From DATBLE01 sp963791425 (GTDB lineage Bacteria > Actinomycetota > Thermoleophilia > Gaiellales > Gaiellaceae), in contig CAWBSE010000003.1 in NCBI GenBank assembly GCA_963791425.1, positions 1,054,001-1,118,000 of the forward strand: 64,000 nt of DNA, read 5' to 3'. The notes beneath the pieces were generated by a model. That model was given only the letters and a program-made list of their open reading frames with translations. It had not been told where the DNA came from and searched no databases. The translations under genes and the position numbers were made by a program. Of this stretch, positions 40,648 through 49,076 are shown piece by piece; the stretch's first letter is position 1; each line of letters opens with the position of its first letter.

Positions 40648-42462
40648 CTACGCGTCGAGGAGCGTGACGATCCCGGTCGAGCCGTCGACGCGGATCGACT
40701 GTCCCGTTCGGATGGCGGCAGTCGCCCGGCCGGTGCCGACCACCGCCGGCAGCCCGTACTCGCGGCAGACGATCGCGGCGTGCGACATGACGCCGCCGAT
40801 GTCGGTGACCACCGCGGTGACCTTCGGGAAGATCGGCGCCCACGCAGGCGAGGTGATCGGGCACACGAGGATGTCTCCGTCGCGCACCTCGGCGAGGTCG
40901 CCGATGTTGACCACGACGCGCGCCGGGCCCTCGACGGTGCCCGGGGACGCAGCCGCGCCGATCAGCTGCGAGCCGCCGTCCTTCGCGCTCGCCCACTCCT
41001 GGACGCGCTGCGTGGTCACGCCCCAGAGCATGATCGACATCGGATCCGTGATTGCGTCGGGCGTGACGCCGATCGCCGGCGGGGGAGTCCACGCCGCCAG
41101 CTTCTCGAGCAGCTCCTTGCGCCGAGCGACGATCGGCGGCCAGTGGGCCGGGCCGGCCGGCGCGCCGCCGGTTGCCCACGTGAGCAACAGCTCATCGATC
41201 GCCTCGGCGACCTCGTGCCGCGACAGGTGAAACATGTCCTCCTTGTCGGCGAGGAACCCGTGGTCGGCGAGGAGAGCGCCGAACTCGCGGAGCTTGTTCC
41301 ACCAGCGGGTCAGGAACCAGTAGTCGCAGTAGAACTTGTGCTCCTCGACGTACGGGAACACCGTCCGCGAGAGCCCGAGCAGCTCGTCGAACGTCCCCTG
41401 CGCGCCCTCGTCGAGCAGCGCGCGGTACTCCCGGGCGAGCCGGTCGCGCTCGCGGGCGAGCTCCTCGCTCGGCCGGTCGACCTGCTCGCCCGCCTTCAGC
41501 GCGCGGACGTGGCCGACCACGGCGGCGTACGGGATCGACGGGTCGTCGTACCAGCTGCCGTAGAAGTGGTAGAGCCCGTCGCCGACGGCCATGTTGAACC
41601 ACGGGTCCTTGATCTGCTCGAGCGCCTCGAGCCACGCGCGGCCGGCCTCGCTCTCGCGCAGGGCGGTGTCGATCTCCTCCGGCGTGCGGCCCTCGACGAA
41701 CGCGTCGTCGACGCCGGTGTCGATCGCCAGCTTCGCGAGGCGGCTGAGCTCGGCGCCCGGCCGGAACAGCAGCACGTCGATGCCGGCGACCATCTGCGCG
41801 ATGTGCTGCTCGGGGATGTCCGGCAGCTGCGCCTTGCAGAACTCGCTGAACGTCATGTACGCGCCGTAGCCGAGCAGCAGGAACTCGAAGTGGTGCTGCC
41901 ACATCAGGTCGCCGCAGCGCAGAGTCCGACCGTAGGCGTCGAGCACCTCGTAGAAGGCGGTCTGCCGCGCGTCGTCCTCCATCACCGCGTCGGGCTCGTA
42001 CTCGGGCAGCTCGGGGACACGCAGCGTCGTGATCTCGGCGATCAGCGCCTCCATCTTGTCGCGCCAGCGGCCGTACAGCTCGTCCCAGTGCTGGAAGTAG
42101 TGGCCGGCCCGCCGCTGGAAGTACTCGACGCGCTCGGCGATCTTCGCCGGGTCGGTGACCGGGTTGCCGGAGATGTAGACGTAGCCGTTCACGATCCGGT
42201 AGTCGATTCCCATCGCGGGCGGGATCGCGAAAAAGCGGTTCTGCCACGCGCCCACCGCCTGGTACGGCGCGTCGATGCAGGCGACGTCGAACGCCGGCAT
42301 CGGCACCGGGAAGTGCATCGAGTTCCAGAACCAGAAGCGGTTCTCGTCGGCCTCGCGGCGCGATTCGGAGAAGAGCGAGTAGTACGGATACATCTCCTCC
42401 CAGCCCTCGCAGCCGGCCGGGGTGTCGATCTCGTACGGGCTCGGGAATGCGCTTTCGGCCAT
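40648..42462 (-). CDS. Phenylphosphate-synthase-alpha-like PEP-utilising protein, copy 1
   Basis: A 604-residue protein with a long N-terminal region (GCEGWEEMYPYYSLFSE, then WFWNSMHFPVPMPAFD) and a C-terminal swivelling phosphohistidine domain carrying the catalytic His in TDIGGVMSHAAIVCREYGLPAVVGTG. The size and order match the PpsA subunit of phenylphosphate synthase, which passes phosphate from ATP (via a PpsB partner) to phenol. There is no PpsB beside this copy; the only one is at 51874. It is about 75% identical by eye to copy 2 at 50022. The gene leads the operon with the carboxyltransferase and HAD genes. Confidence 0.8.
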   Translation of the reverse strand: MAESAFPSPYEIDTPAGCEGWEEMYPYYSLFSESRREADENRFWFWNSMHFPVPMPAFDVACIDAPYQAVGAWQNRFFAIPPAMGIDYRIVNGYVYISGNPVTDPAKIAERVEYFQRRAGHYFQHWDELYGRWRDKMEALIAEITTLRVPELPEYEPDAVMEDDARQTAFYEVLDAYGRTLRCGDLMWQHHFEFLLLGYGAYMTFSEFCKAQLPDIPEQHIAQMVAGIDVLLFRPGAELSRLAKLAIDTGVDDAFVEGRTPEEIDTALRESEAGRAWLEALEQIKDPWFNMAVGDGLYHFYGSWYDDPSIPYAAVVGHVRALKAGEQVDRPSEELARERDRLAREYRALLDEGAQGTFDELLGLSRTVFPYVEEHKFYCDYWFLTRWWNKLREFGALLADHGFLADKEDMFHLSRHEVAEAIDELLLTWATGGAPAGPAHWPPIVARRKELLEKLAAWTPPPAIGVTPDAITDPMSIMLWGVTTQRVQEWASAKDGGSQLIGAAASPGTVEGPARVVVNIGDLAEVRDGDILVCPITSPAWAPIFPKVTAVVTDIGGVMSHAAIVCREYGLPAVVGTGRATAAIRTGQSIRVDGSTGIVTLLDA

Positions 42463-42467
42463 AGCCC

Positions 42468-42475
42468 TGTATACA
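42468..42475. promoter_or_regulatory. TGTATACA palindrome in a 25-base divergent gap
   Basis: A perfect 8-bp palindrome lies between the starts of the PpsA-like gene (minus) and the zinc-less alcohol dehydrogenase gene (plus). FCD-type GntR proteins often bind TGTATACA-like sites, so it may be an operator for both. The evidence is short and weak. Confidence 0.3.
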
Positions 42476-42487
42476 CCACCACAGCTG

Positions 42488-43405
42488 ATGCGGTCCGTAG
42501 TCCAGCATGCGCTCGGCGGCCCCGAGGTGCTCGTCGTCGAGGACGTCCCGCGGCCCGAGCCGGGGGCGACGGAGGTGCTCGTCCGCGTCGCCGCCGCCGG
42601 GGTCAATCCGGTCGACTGGAAGGTGCGCGCCGGGGGCGGGTTCCTGGGCGAGCCGCCGTTCACCGTCGGCTGGGACGTGGCCGGGACGGTCGAGGAGGTG
42701 GGCATGGGCGTGACCTGGCTCGCGCCCGGCGACCGGGTGTTCGGGATGCCGCGCTTCCCGCGCGAGGCCGCGTGTTACGCCGAGTACGTCACGTCCCCGT
42801 CACGTCACCTCACCCGCATCCCCGACGAACTGAGCGACGTCGAGGCCGCGGCGATCCCGCTCGCCGGGCTGACCGCGTGGCAGGCGCTGGTCGACACCGC
42901 CGCGGTCGAGGACGGCACGCGCGTGCTGATCCTCGGCGCCGCGGGCGGCGTCGGCCACCTCGCCGTGCAGATCGCCAAGGCGTACGGCGCGTGGGTCGCC
43001 GCCACCTCCAGCGCGGGGAAGCACCCGTTCCTGGCCGTTCTCGGTGCCGACGAGACGCTCGACAAGGACGAGCCGATCGCGATCGACGAGGTGGACGTCG
43101 TGTTCGACGCGGTCGGCGGCGAGACCGGTCTCTCGGCGCTCCCGGCGATGCGCGACGGAGGGGTGCTCGTCACGGTCTCGGCCTCGTCGGTCGCGGCGCT
43201 CCGCGAGGCGGCCGGCGATCGCGTGCGGATCGCCGGGATCCTGGTCGAGCCAGACCGGTCGGGGATGGAGGCGCTCGCCGCGCTCGTCGCCGAGGGCGCG
43301 CTCCGGCCGCACGTCGCCGAGACGTTCACGCTCGAGCAGGCGGGCCGTGCCCACGAGGTGGGCGAGACCGGCCGGACGCAGGGCAAGCTCGTCCTGACGC
43401 TCTAG
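42488..43405 (+). CDS. Quinone-oxidoreductase-like MDR protein
   Basis: A 305-residue medium-chain reductase of the zinc-free quinone oxidoreductase type: VRVAAAGVNPVDWKVRAGGG, VGWDVAGTVEEVG, DRVFGMPRF, and the NADPH-binding LILGAAGGVGHLAVQIAKAYGA. Zinc ligands are absent. It probably reduces a quinone or an enone with NADPH. It is divergent from the PpsA-like operon and convergent with the MFS gene (4-base overlap at the stops). Confidence 0.82.
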   Translation: MRSVVQHALGGPEVLVVEDVPRPEPGATEVLVRVAAAGVNPVDWKVRAGGGFLGEPPFTVGWDVAGTVEEVGMGVTWLAPGDRVFGMPRFPREAACYAEYVTSPSRHLTRIPDELSDVEAAAIPLAGLTAWQALVDTAAVEDGTRVLILGAAGGVGHLAVQIAKAYGAWVAATSSAGKHPFLAVLGADETLDKDEPIAIDEVDVVFDAVGGETGLSALPAMRDGGVLVTVSASSVAALREAAGDRVRIAGILVEPDRSGMEALAALVAEGALRPHVAETFTLEQAGRAHEVGETGRTQGKLVLTL

Positions 43406-44637
43406 GCGGGAGCCGGAACCCGCAACCTGGACGACGCCAGCATCAGCGTCGCCAGCGCGCCGACGCCGAAGGCGGCCATCATCAGCGCCATCGGGACGGC
43501 GGTGGCGCGTCCGGCGACTCCGACCAGCGGGGCCGCGAGCGCCCCGAAGCCGAACTGCAGCATGCCCAGGAGCGCCGAAGCGCTTCCCGCCGCCTGCGGG
43601 TAGTCGGTGAGCGCCAGCGCGGTTGCGTTCGGGATGATCAACCCGAGCGACGACACGCTGATGAAGAGACACGGGAGGATCCCGGCGAGCCCGGCGTCAC
43701 CGGCGAGCACGATCAGCAGCAGGGCCGTTCCGGCCGCGGCGCTTGCCGCCACCCCTGCGAGCAGAAGGCGCTGCGGTGACACCCGGCCGACGAGCGCCCG
43801 GCTCGCCTGCGAGAACAGCACGATCCCGAAGGCGTTGACGGCGAAGATCGCTCCGAACATCTGGGGAGAGACGCCGTGGATGTCCTCGAGGACGAACGAC
43901 GACCCCGCGATGTAGCTGAACATCGAGGCGAAGGCCAGGCCCATCACGACCGCGTACGTCAGGAAGAACGGATCCCGCAGCAGCTCGTGGAAGCCGACGG
44001 ACGGGTCCCCGGCTCGTCGCCGGCGCTCGCGAGGCCAGGTCTCGGGAAGCCACCGCGCCGACGCGGCGAGGATGGCCGCGTCGATGATCGCCAGGACGAC
44101 GAACAGTCCGCGCCAGGACGTCACGTGCAGCAGCGCCCCGCCGATGATCGGGCCGACGATCGGCGCGACTCCGACCACGACCATCAGGATCGAGAACAGG
44201 CGGGCCGCCGCAGCGCCGGAGACGAGATCGCGGACGACCGAGCGGGAGATCACGATCCCGGCCGATCCGCTCAGCCCCTGGACGAGCCGGAGAGCGATCA
44301 GGACCCAGATGTTCGGCGCGGCCGCGCACGCCAGCGACGCCGCGAAGTAGACGACGAGGCCGACGAGCAGCGGCGGCCGTCGCCCGAAGCGGTCGCTCAG
44401 CGGGCCGACGATCAACTGGCCGACGGCGAGGCCGATCAGGCAGGCGGTCAGCGTCAGCTGCCCGGCCGACGCGCTCGCGTCGAAGTCGCTCGTCAGCTCC
44501 GGCAGGCCGGGGAGGTAGAGGTCGATCGAGAGCGGCCCGAACGCGGAGAGCGCGCCGAGGATGATCAGGAGCCGCGCCCGGTGCTGCAGGCCGGCCCCGC
44601 CGAGGACGAGCGCGGGGCCGGCCGTGCGGTGTTTCAG
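43402..44637 (-). CDS. Bcr/CflA-type MFS transporter
   Basis: A 12-TM major facilitator of about 411 residues. Family features: LGALSAFGPLSIDLYLPGLPEL in helix 1, the loop motif VGPLSDRFGRRPPLL between helices 2 and 3, RLVQGLSGSAGIVISRSVVRDL, and MVVVGVAPIVGPIIGGALL. It may export an aromatic intermediate or drug, or import a substrate for the operon upstream. There is no ATG, GTG or TTG before helix 1 in frame; a CTG at 44637, overlapping the LigM stop as CTGA, is the likely start. Confidence 0.8.
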   Translation of the reverse strand: MKHRTAGPALVLGGAGLQHRARLLIILGALSAFGPLSIDLYLPGLPELTSDFDASASAGQLTLTACLIGLAVGQLIVGPLSDRFGRRPPLLVGLVVYFAASLACAAAPNIWVLIALRLVQGLSGSAGIVISRSVVRDLVSGAAAARLFSILMVVVGVAPIVGPIIGGALLHVTSWRGLFVVLAIIDAAILAASARWLPETWPRERRRRAGDPSVGFHELLRDPFFLTYAVVMGLAFASMFSYIAGSSFVLEDIHGVSPQMFGAIFAVNAFGIVLFSQASRALVGRVSPQRLLLAGVAASAAAGTALLLIVLAGDAGLAGILPCLFISVSSLGLIIPNATALALTDYPQAAGSASALLGMLQFGFGALAAPLVGVAGRATAVPMALMMAAFGVGALATLMLASSRLRVPAPA

Positions 44638-46829
44638 GCGGTTGCCTTGGTGCGCCAGCCCTCGGCGTACGAGGTGCGGGCGACCTCGCCGTACGGGCAC
44701 GGGCTGACGATGGCGCGGATCTCGGCCTGGCGGTGGCGCTCGACCACCGGCTTCGCCGAGCCGCCGTTCTCCTCGCCCCAGACGAGCGTGACCTCGTTGC
44801 CGAGCTCGACGTCGACGTCGACGATCGCCAGCGAGAGCATCGAGCGCTCGTTGTACGAGTAACCGGAGAAGGTCGAGACGCCGACCATCTCGCCGTCGAC
44901 GACCAGCTTGTCGTTCGGCCAGGTCGAGTAGTTCGAGAGCGGCAGGTCGATGTACTTCGCCGCGTCGCCCTTCTCGAACAGCGAGCCCATCGCGGCGGCG
45001 ACGTCCTCGCCGTTCCACGCGAGCGTCACCTTGCGCCGCTTCGGCTCCGGCCCCATCGCCTCGAGCGCCTCGCGGCCGATGAAGTCGTGGTCGAACTTCA
45101 CGAACGGCCAGTAGCCGAGGTCGTGCGGGGTCAGGTAGTAGTCGCTGATGTCGTCGGAGTAGAAGGAGCCGCCGAGCGAGCCGGTCGCCTCGTAGCCGTT
45201 GCCGGGCAGCCACTCGCGGTACGCCTTCATGTCGTCGCCGGTGAACACCGCCGGCAGCGGGCACGGTATCCAGCCCGACTCGAGCGTGTTCGTCGCGTAG
45301 ACGCGCGCGCCGACCTGCTGCAGGCCGAACTCCTCGCCCGCCTCGACGAGCGCGGCGCGGACGTCCTCGGCCTCGTCCCACGGGCCGAACAGCTCGCGGC
45401 CGGGAACGCCGGACATGCCGTGGTGCAGCGCGCGCACCGTCCGGCCGCCGATCGTGATCTCGTCCATGTTGAAGAACTTGATCTCGGGCAGCGGGCCGCC
45501 GACCGCCTTCTCGAGCACCTGCATCGCGTTCGGGCCCTGCACCTGGAAGCGGTAGAGCTTCCGCTTGCCGGTCGGGTTCACCGCGGTGCGCTCGTCGCGG
45601 TCGAAGGTGACGTCGTAGCCGCCGGTCTCGCCGTGGAACTGCACCCAGTTGTGGGCGGAGGGCCGGCCGACGATGCTGACCTTGTTCTCGGCGAGGTAGA
45701 AGAGGATCGCGTCGCCGATCACGTAGCCGTCGGGGTTGCAGACGACGAGCTGCTTCGCCTTGTTCACGGCGAAGTTCTCGAAGCTGTTCACCGCGAGGTC
45801 GGAGAGCAGGCGGATCACGTCCGGCCCCTCGACGTAGAGGTCGGTCATGTGGTGGCTCTGGTCGAAGAGCGCCGCCGTCTCGCGCCAGGCGACCTGCTCG
45901 TCACGCCAGTTGGTGAACTCGGCCGGCACCTTCGGGTAGACGTACGGGCCGATCTGCGAGTTCCGGGCGAGCTCGACCGGGCTGCCCGCGGCCTCGATCT
46001 TGTGTTCGAGTGTGTGGTGCGTCATCCGGTGACCTCCGTTCGGGGTTCGGGGGTAATCGTAGTCCTGGTGGGGTGTTTGCTCCCGCTCCCACCCCCAGGT
46101 GTCGAGGAGGCGGTTGAAGGTGAAGTAGTGGAAGCCGGCGATCCGGTCGCCGTGCGGCGCGAGCGCGTCGTCCAGCGAGTCGGCCGAGGCGCCGGAAAGA
46201 CGGAGCAGATTGCGGATGCCGCCCTGCTTGCGGAGGTAGCGGAGCGACGGCCCGACCCCGACGCGCATCGAGATCTCCATCAGCTTCTTGCGGTCGACCA
46301 GGCCGGGCATGCCGACGATCACCGGCAGCTCGGTCGTGTCCATCCAGCGCAGGATCGCGGCCGGGTCGAAGCAGAGCTGCGTCGTCACGTAGTCGGCGTA
46401 GGGGGTCTTCTCGGCGAGGGCGGCGTCGAGCTCGACGTCGTCGATCAGCGGGTGGCCCTCCGGGTAGCCGGTGATGCCCAGCGTGCGCGGCCGGTGGGCG
46501 TGCGCGTGGATCAGCGGCACGAGCTCGACCGCGGAGGCGTAGGGGCCCTCGGGCGGGGTTGCGTCGCCGCCGACGACGAACAGGTCGTCGATCCTCGCGG
46601 CCGCGAGCGTCTCGAGCAGCTCGTCGAGGTGGTCGGAGCCGCGCACCATTCGGCACGCGAAGTGGACCGTGACGGTGTGGCCGAGCGCGCGTACCCGGGT
46701 CGCGACCTCGACCGTGTGGTCGAGCCCGTGCTTCGGCGAGGTGGTCACCGTCAGGTGCGCCGGCTCGGGCAGCTGCGCCGCCTCCTCCTCGCCGCGCGCG
46801 AACGGCAGGATCTCGAAACGAGGGTTCAT
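44634..46829 (-). CDS. MetF-LigM fusion: methylene-THF reductase plus THF-dependent aryl O-demethylase
   Basis: One uninterrupted frame of 731 residues from ATG 46829. Residues 1-260 are a MetF-type methylene-tetrahydrofolate reductase (HLTVTTSPKHGLDHTVE, DDLFVVGGDATPPEGPY, DYVTTQLCFDPAAIL). Residues 269-731 closely match LigM, the tetrahydrofolate-dependent O-demethylase for vanillate and 3-O-methylgallate (NSQIGPYVYPKVPAEFTNW, ALFDQSHHMTDLYVEG, LESGWIPCPLPAVFTGD, FVKFDHDFIGREALEA). LigM takes a methyl group from a methoxyarene to make 5-methyl-THF, which MetF turns back. In sphingomonads these are separate genes. A strong internal ribosome site precedes Met269, so a separate LigM may also be made. 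Confidence 0.83.
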   Translation of the reverse strand: MNPRFEILPFARGEEEAAQLPEPAHLTVTTSPKHGLDHTVEVATRVRALGHTVTVHFACRMVRGSDHLDELLETLAAARIDDLFVVGGDATPPEGPYASAVELVPLIHAHAHRPRTLGITGYPEGHPLIDDVELDAALAEKTPYADYVTTQLCFDPAAILRWMDTTELPVIVGMPGLVDRKKLMEISMRVGVGPSLRYLRKQGGIRNLLRLSGASADSLDDALAPHGDRIAGFHYFTFNRLLDTWGWEREQTPHQDYDYPRTPNGGHRMTHHTLEHKIEAAGSPVELARNSQIGPYVYPKVPAEFTNWRDEQVAWRETAALFDQSHHMTDLYVEGPDVIRLLSDLAVNSFENFAVNKAKQLVVCNPDGYVIGDAILFYLAENKVSIVGRPSAHNWVQFHGETGGYDVTFDRDERTAVNPTGKRKLYRFQVQGPNAMQVLEKAVGGPLPEIKFFNMDEITIGGRTVRALHHGMSGVPGRELFGPWDEAEDVRAALVEAGEEFGLQQVGARVYATNTLESGWIPCPLPAVFTGDDMKAYREWLPGNGYEATGSLGGSFYSDDISDYYLTPHDLGYWPFVKFDHDFIGREALEAMGPEPKRRKVTLAWNGEDVAAAMGSLFEKGDAAKYIDLPLSNYSTWPNDKLVVDGEMVGVSTFSGYSYNERSMLSLAIVDVDVELGNEVTLVWGEENGGSAKPVVERHRQAEIRAIVSPCPYGEVARTSYAEGWRTKATA
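46032..46037 (-). promoter_or_regulatory. Internal Shine-Dalgarno for the LigM part
   Basis: GGAGGT lies 6 bases before an in-frame ATG at 46025, the point where homology to LigM starts. It suggests that a stand-alone demethylase of 463 residues is made besides, or instead of, the fusion. Confidence 0.6.
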
Positions 46830-47764
46830 GCGACGGGCGGCGTGCCGTAGGTGTGGAAGCTCTCGATCGTCTCGACGCCCCAGAACTGGCCGCGCGCCCG
46901 CTCGGCCTGCGTCCAGGTGACCGGCTCGTAGTCGGGGTCGAAGACGAAGTAGCCGCCGGTCGTCACCTCGATCCGGTTGCCGCCCGGCTCGTAGCCGTAC
47001 AGGAAGAACCCCTGGGCGACGCCGTGCTTCGACGGGGCGGCCTCGATGTAGACGCCGGCGTCGACGAAGATGTCGGCCGCGCGCAGGCACTCCTCGCGCG
47101 TGTCGACCCAGAAGGCGAGGTGGTGGAGCCGGCCGTTGGCGCCGGCGTGGTCGGCGACGTAGATCAGCTCGTGCGCGGCGATCGACAGGCTGAGCCATGC
47201 GCCGCCCTCCGTGCCGTCGTCACGCTCGATCCGCTCGTACAGCCGGTAGCCGAGCAGCTCCTGGGCGAACTCACGCGTCGGGCGGACGTCGGCGGCGAGC
47301 AGGTTCACGTGGTCGAGCCGCTTCACACAGGCGCCGCGGCCGGTGTAGCGCTGCGGCTGGTTGCGCCACGACGGCTTCAGGTGGTCGGGCGCCACGTACC
47401 GCTCGGCCTCGTAGTAGAGCTCGAAGAGGTGGCCGTCCGGGTCGGTGAACCGGTACGCGGGCCCGTGGCCGACGTCGCCGTCGATCCACCCCTCGCCGCG
47501 CCCGGTCGCCTCGATCGCCGCGACCCGCCGCTCGAGCGCCTCCGGGCTCCACGTGCGCATGGCCATGTGGCCGATCCCCGACGTCGAGCTCTCGGTCAGT
47601 TTCAACGAGTAACGCAGGTAGTCGCCCCAGCCGCGCAGATAGACCGACTGCCCCTCGCGCGCCTCGATCTCCATCCCGAGCACCTCGGTGAAGAAGTGCA
47701 GGCTCTCGTCCGGCTTCGGTGTGAGCAGCTCCGCGTGGCCGATGCGGGCGACGTCGTGGATCAC
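46826..47764 (-). CDS. VOC-family extradiol dioxygenase (catechol 2,3-dioxygenase type), copy 2
   Basis: A 312-residue two-module VOC dioxygenase. Metal ligands are His in KRLDHVNLLAADV, His in LHHLAFWVDTREE, and Glu in NRIEVTTGGYFVFDPDYEP. The N-terminal module (GHAELLTPKPDESLHFFTEVLGM) has the usual fold. It probably opens a gallate- or protocatechuate-type ring made by the LigM demethylase encoded downstream. GTG 47764 overlaps the RraA stop and its own end overlaps the metF start, so the operon is tightly coupled. It resembles the enzyme at 61179. Confidence 0.82.
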   Translation of the reverse strand: MIHDVARIGHAELLTPKPDESLHFFTEVLGMEIEAREGQSVYLRGWGDYLRYSLKLTESSTSGIGHMAMRTWSPEALERRVAAIEATGRGEGWIDGDVGHGPAYRFTDPDGHLFELYYEAERYVAPDHLKPSWRNQPQRYTGRGACVKRLDHVNLLAADVRPTREFAQELLGYRLYERIERDDGTEGGAWLSLSIAAHELIYVADHAGANGRLHHLAFWVDTREECLRAADIFVDAGVYIEAAPSKHGVAQGFFLYGYEPGGNRIEVTTGGYFVFDPDYEPVTWTQAERARGQFWGVETIESFHTYGTPPVA

Positions 47765-48366
47765 TTCTCGACCAGGGACCGCAGGTTGTCCAGGTCGTAC
47801 GAGAGCGCCCCCGCCTGGAGCAGCGCGCGCTTGTCGACCTCCTTCGCGGCCCGTGCCTCGGCGGCGGCGAGCACCTCGTCGACGCGCTCGTGCTCGACGA
47901 CCACGACGCCGTCGGCGTCGAGGACGACGATGTCGCCCTGGCGGATCGTCGCGCCGCCGACCTCGACCGGGTCGCCGATCGTCCCGGCGACCTTCTTGTC
48001 GGCCCCGCGGACGCGCACCCAGTGCGCCCAGATCGGGAGACCGAGCTCGGCGAGCTCCTCGACGTCGCGCACGGCCGCGTCGACGAGCACCGCCGCCACG
48101 CCGCGTCGCTTCATCTGGGTGGCGAGCAGGTCGCCGACGAGCGCCACCGGCCGCGGCTCGGGCATCGTCAGGACGAGCACCTCGCCCGGCTGGGCCTCGG
48201 CGACGGCGGCGTGCACCATCAGGTTGTCGTCCTGGCCGCAGCGCACGGTGCGCGCCGGGCCGGCCGCGCGGGAACCGGGGACGATCTGGACGAGGTCGAG
48301 GTCGACGACTTGCGACCGTCCGGCCGCCTCGTGCACGGTCGCGGAACCCAGCTCTGCGAAGGTCAT
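47761..48366 (-). CDS. RraA-family aldolase, GalC/LigK-like
   Basis: A 201-residue RraA-fold protein with the metal-dependent aldolase signature: GDLLATQMKRRGVAAVLVDAAVRD, with Arg and Asp as in HMG/CHA aldolases, and the flap VHEAAGRSQ near the N-terminus. With a GalB-like hydratase gene directly upstream, the likely reaction is cleavage of 4-carboxy-4-hydroxy-2-oxoadipate to pyruvate and oxaloacetate, the last step of the gallate and protocatechuate 4,5-cleavage pathways. Start and stop both overlap neighbours. Confidence 0.8.
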   Translation of the reverse strand: MTFAELGSATVHEAAGRSQVVDLDLVQIVPGSRAAGPARTVRCGQDDNLMVHAAVAEAQPGEVLVLTMPEPRPVALVGDLLATQMKRRGVAAVLVDAAVRDVEELAELGLPIWAHWVRVRGADKKVAGTIGDPVEVGGATIRQGDIVVLDADGVVVVEHERVDEVLAAAEARAAKEVDKRALLQAGALSYDLDNLRSLVEK

Positions 48367-49076
48367 AGCGCGTCGACCACCTGGGGGGTGACCCGCTGGA
48401 ACGCCTCGGCGAACTTGATCTCCGACCGGCCCGACGACCGCCGCGCGTGATTCCCCCGCCGCGACGCCAGCTCCTCGTAGTACGTGTGCAGGTGCGACTG
48501 CGCCTTCATCTCCGCCATCGCCGCCCGCTTCTGCTCGATCACGGGCGTGATGTCGACGAAGACCGTCGGCGTGAAGTTGCAGATCTCCGGCTGGTGCGGC
48601 TCGAACAGGAGCAGCTCGGGCGGCGTGAACGGGTCGCCGAACGCGCTCGCGGTGCCGGCGCCCGCGGCCAGCGCCCGCGCCTTCTCCACCGCGAAGTACG
48701 CCTCCGCGTGGTCGGGGTTGAACGGGTCGCGGTCGGTGTGCGTGAGCAGCACGTCCGGCGCGAACTCACGGATCTTTGCAGCGACCGCGTTCAGGCCGTC
48801 CCTGTCGATCACGAGCGGGTAGTCGCCGAGGTCGAGCCCCTCGAAGGTCGCGCCGAGGTGGGCGGCGGCGCGCTCGGCCTCGCCGGCCCGCACCTCCTTC
48901 ACCCGCTCGACCGTCATCCCGGGCTCCTTCCAGAGCTCGCCCGACTCGCCCTGCTCGCCGTACGAGAGCGCGAGCACGTGCGCCGTTCCGCCCCCGGCGG
49001 TCGTCACGGCGATCACGCCTCCCGCGCGCCAGACGAAGTCGGCGGAGTGCGCCCCGACCACGAGCAGCCGCGTCAT
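48363..49076 (-). CDS. galB: PIG-L/LmbE-family hydratase, GalB-like
   Basis: A 237-residue zinc protein of the PIG-L superfamily. The opening RLLVVGAHSADFVWRAGGVIA closely resembles 4-oxalomesaconate hydratase GalB, as does LSYGEQGESGELWKEPGMTVE. Zinc ligands are in GAHSAD (His, Asp) and the HTDRDPFNPDHAEAY region (His). GalB adds water to 4-oxalomesaconate to give 4-carboxy-4-hydroxy-2-oxoadipate. The RraA-type aldolase that would use that product is the next gene (ATGA overlap). Confidence 0.82.
   Translation of the reverse strand: MTRLLVVGAHSADFVWRAGGVIAVTTAGGGTAHVLALSYGEQGESGELWKEPGMTVERVKEVRAGEAERAAAHLGATFEGLDLGDYPLVIDRDGLNAVAAKIREFAPDVLLTHTDRDPFNPDHAEAYFAVEKARALAAGAGTASAFGDPFTPPELLLFEPHQPEICNFTPTVFVDITPVIEQKRAAMAEMKAQSHLHTYYEELASRRGNHARRSSGRSEIKFAEAFQRVTPQVVDAL

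Noticed and set aside
40549..43779. A 1,076-codon plus-strand open frame antisense to the PpsA-like gene
   Set aside because: No protein family features; it covers a conserved gene on the other strand and crosses real gene borders.
46069..46829. Stand-alone metF gene ending before ligM
   Set aside because: No stop codon occurs in this frame before the LigM part; a separate MetF would need a base change, so the fusion is annotated and the doubt recorded.
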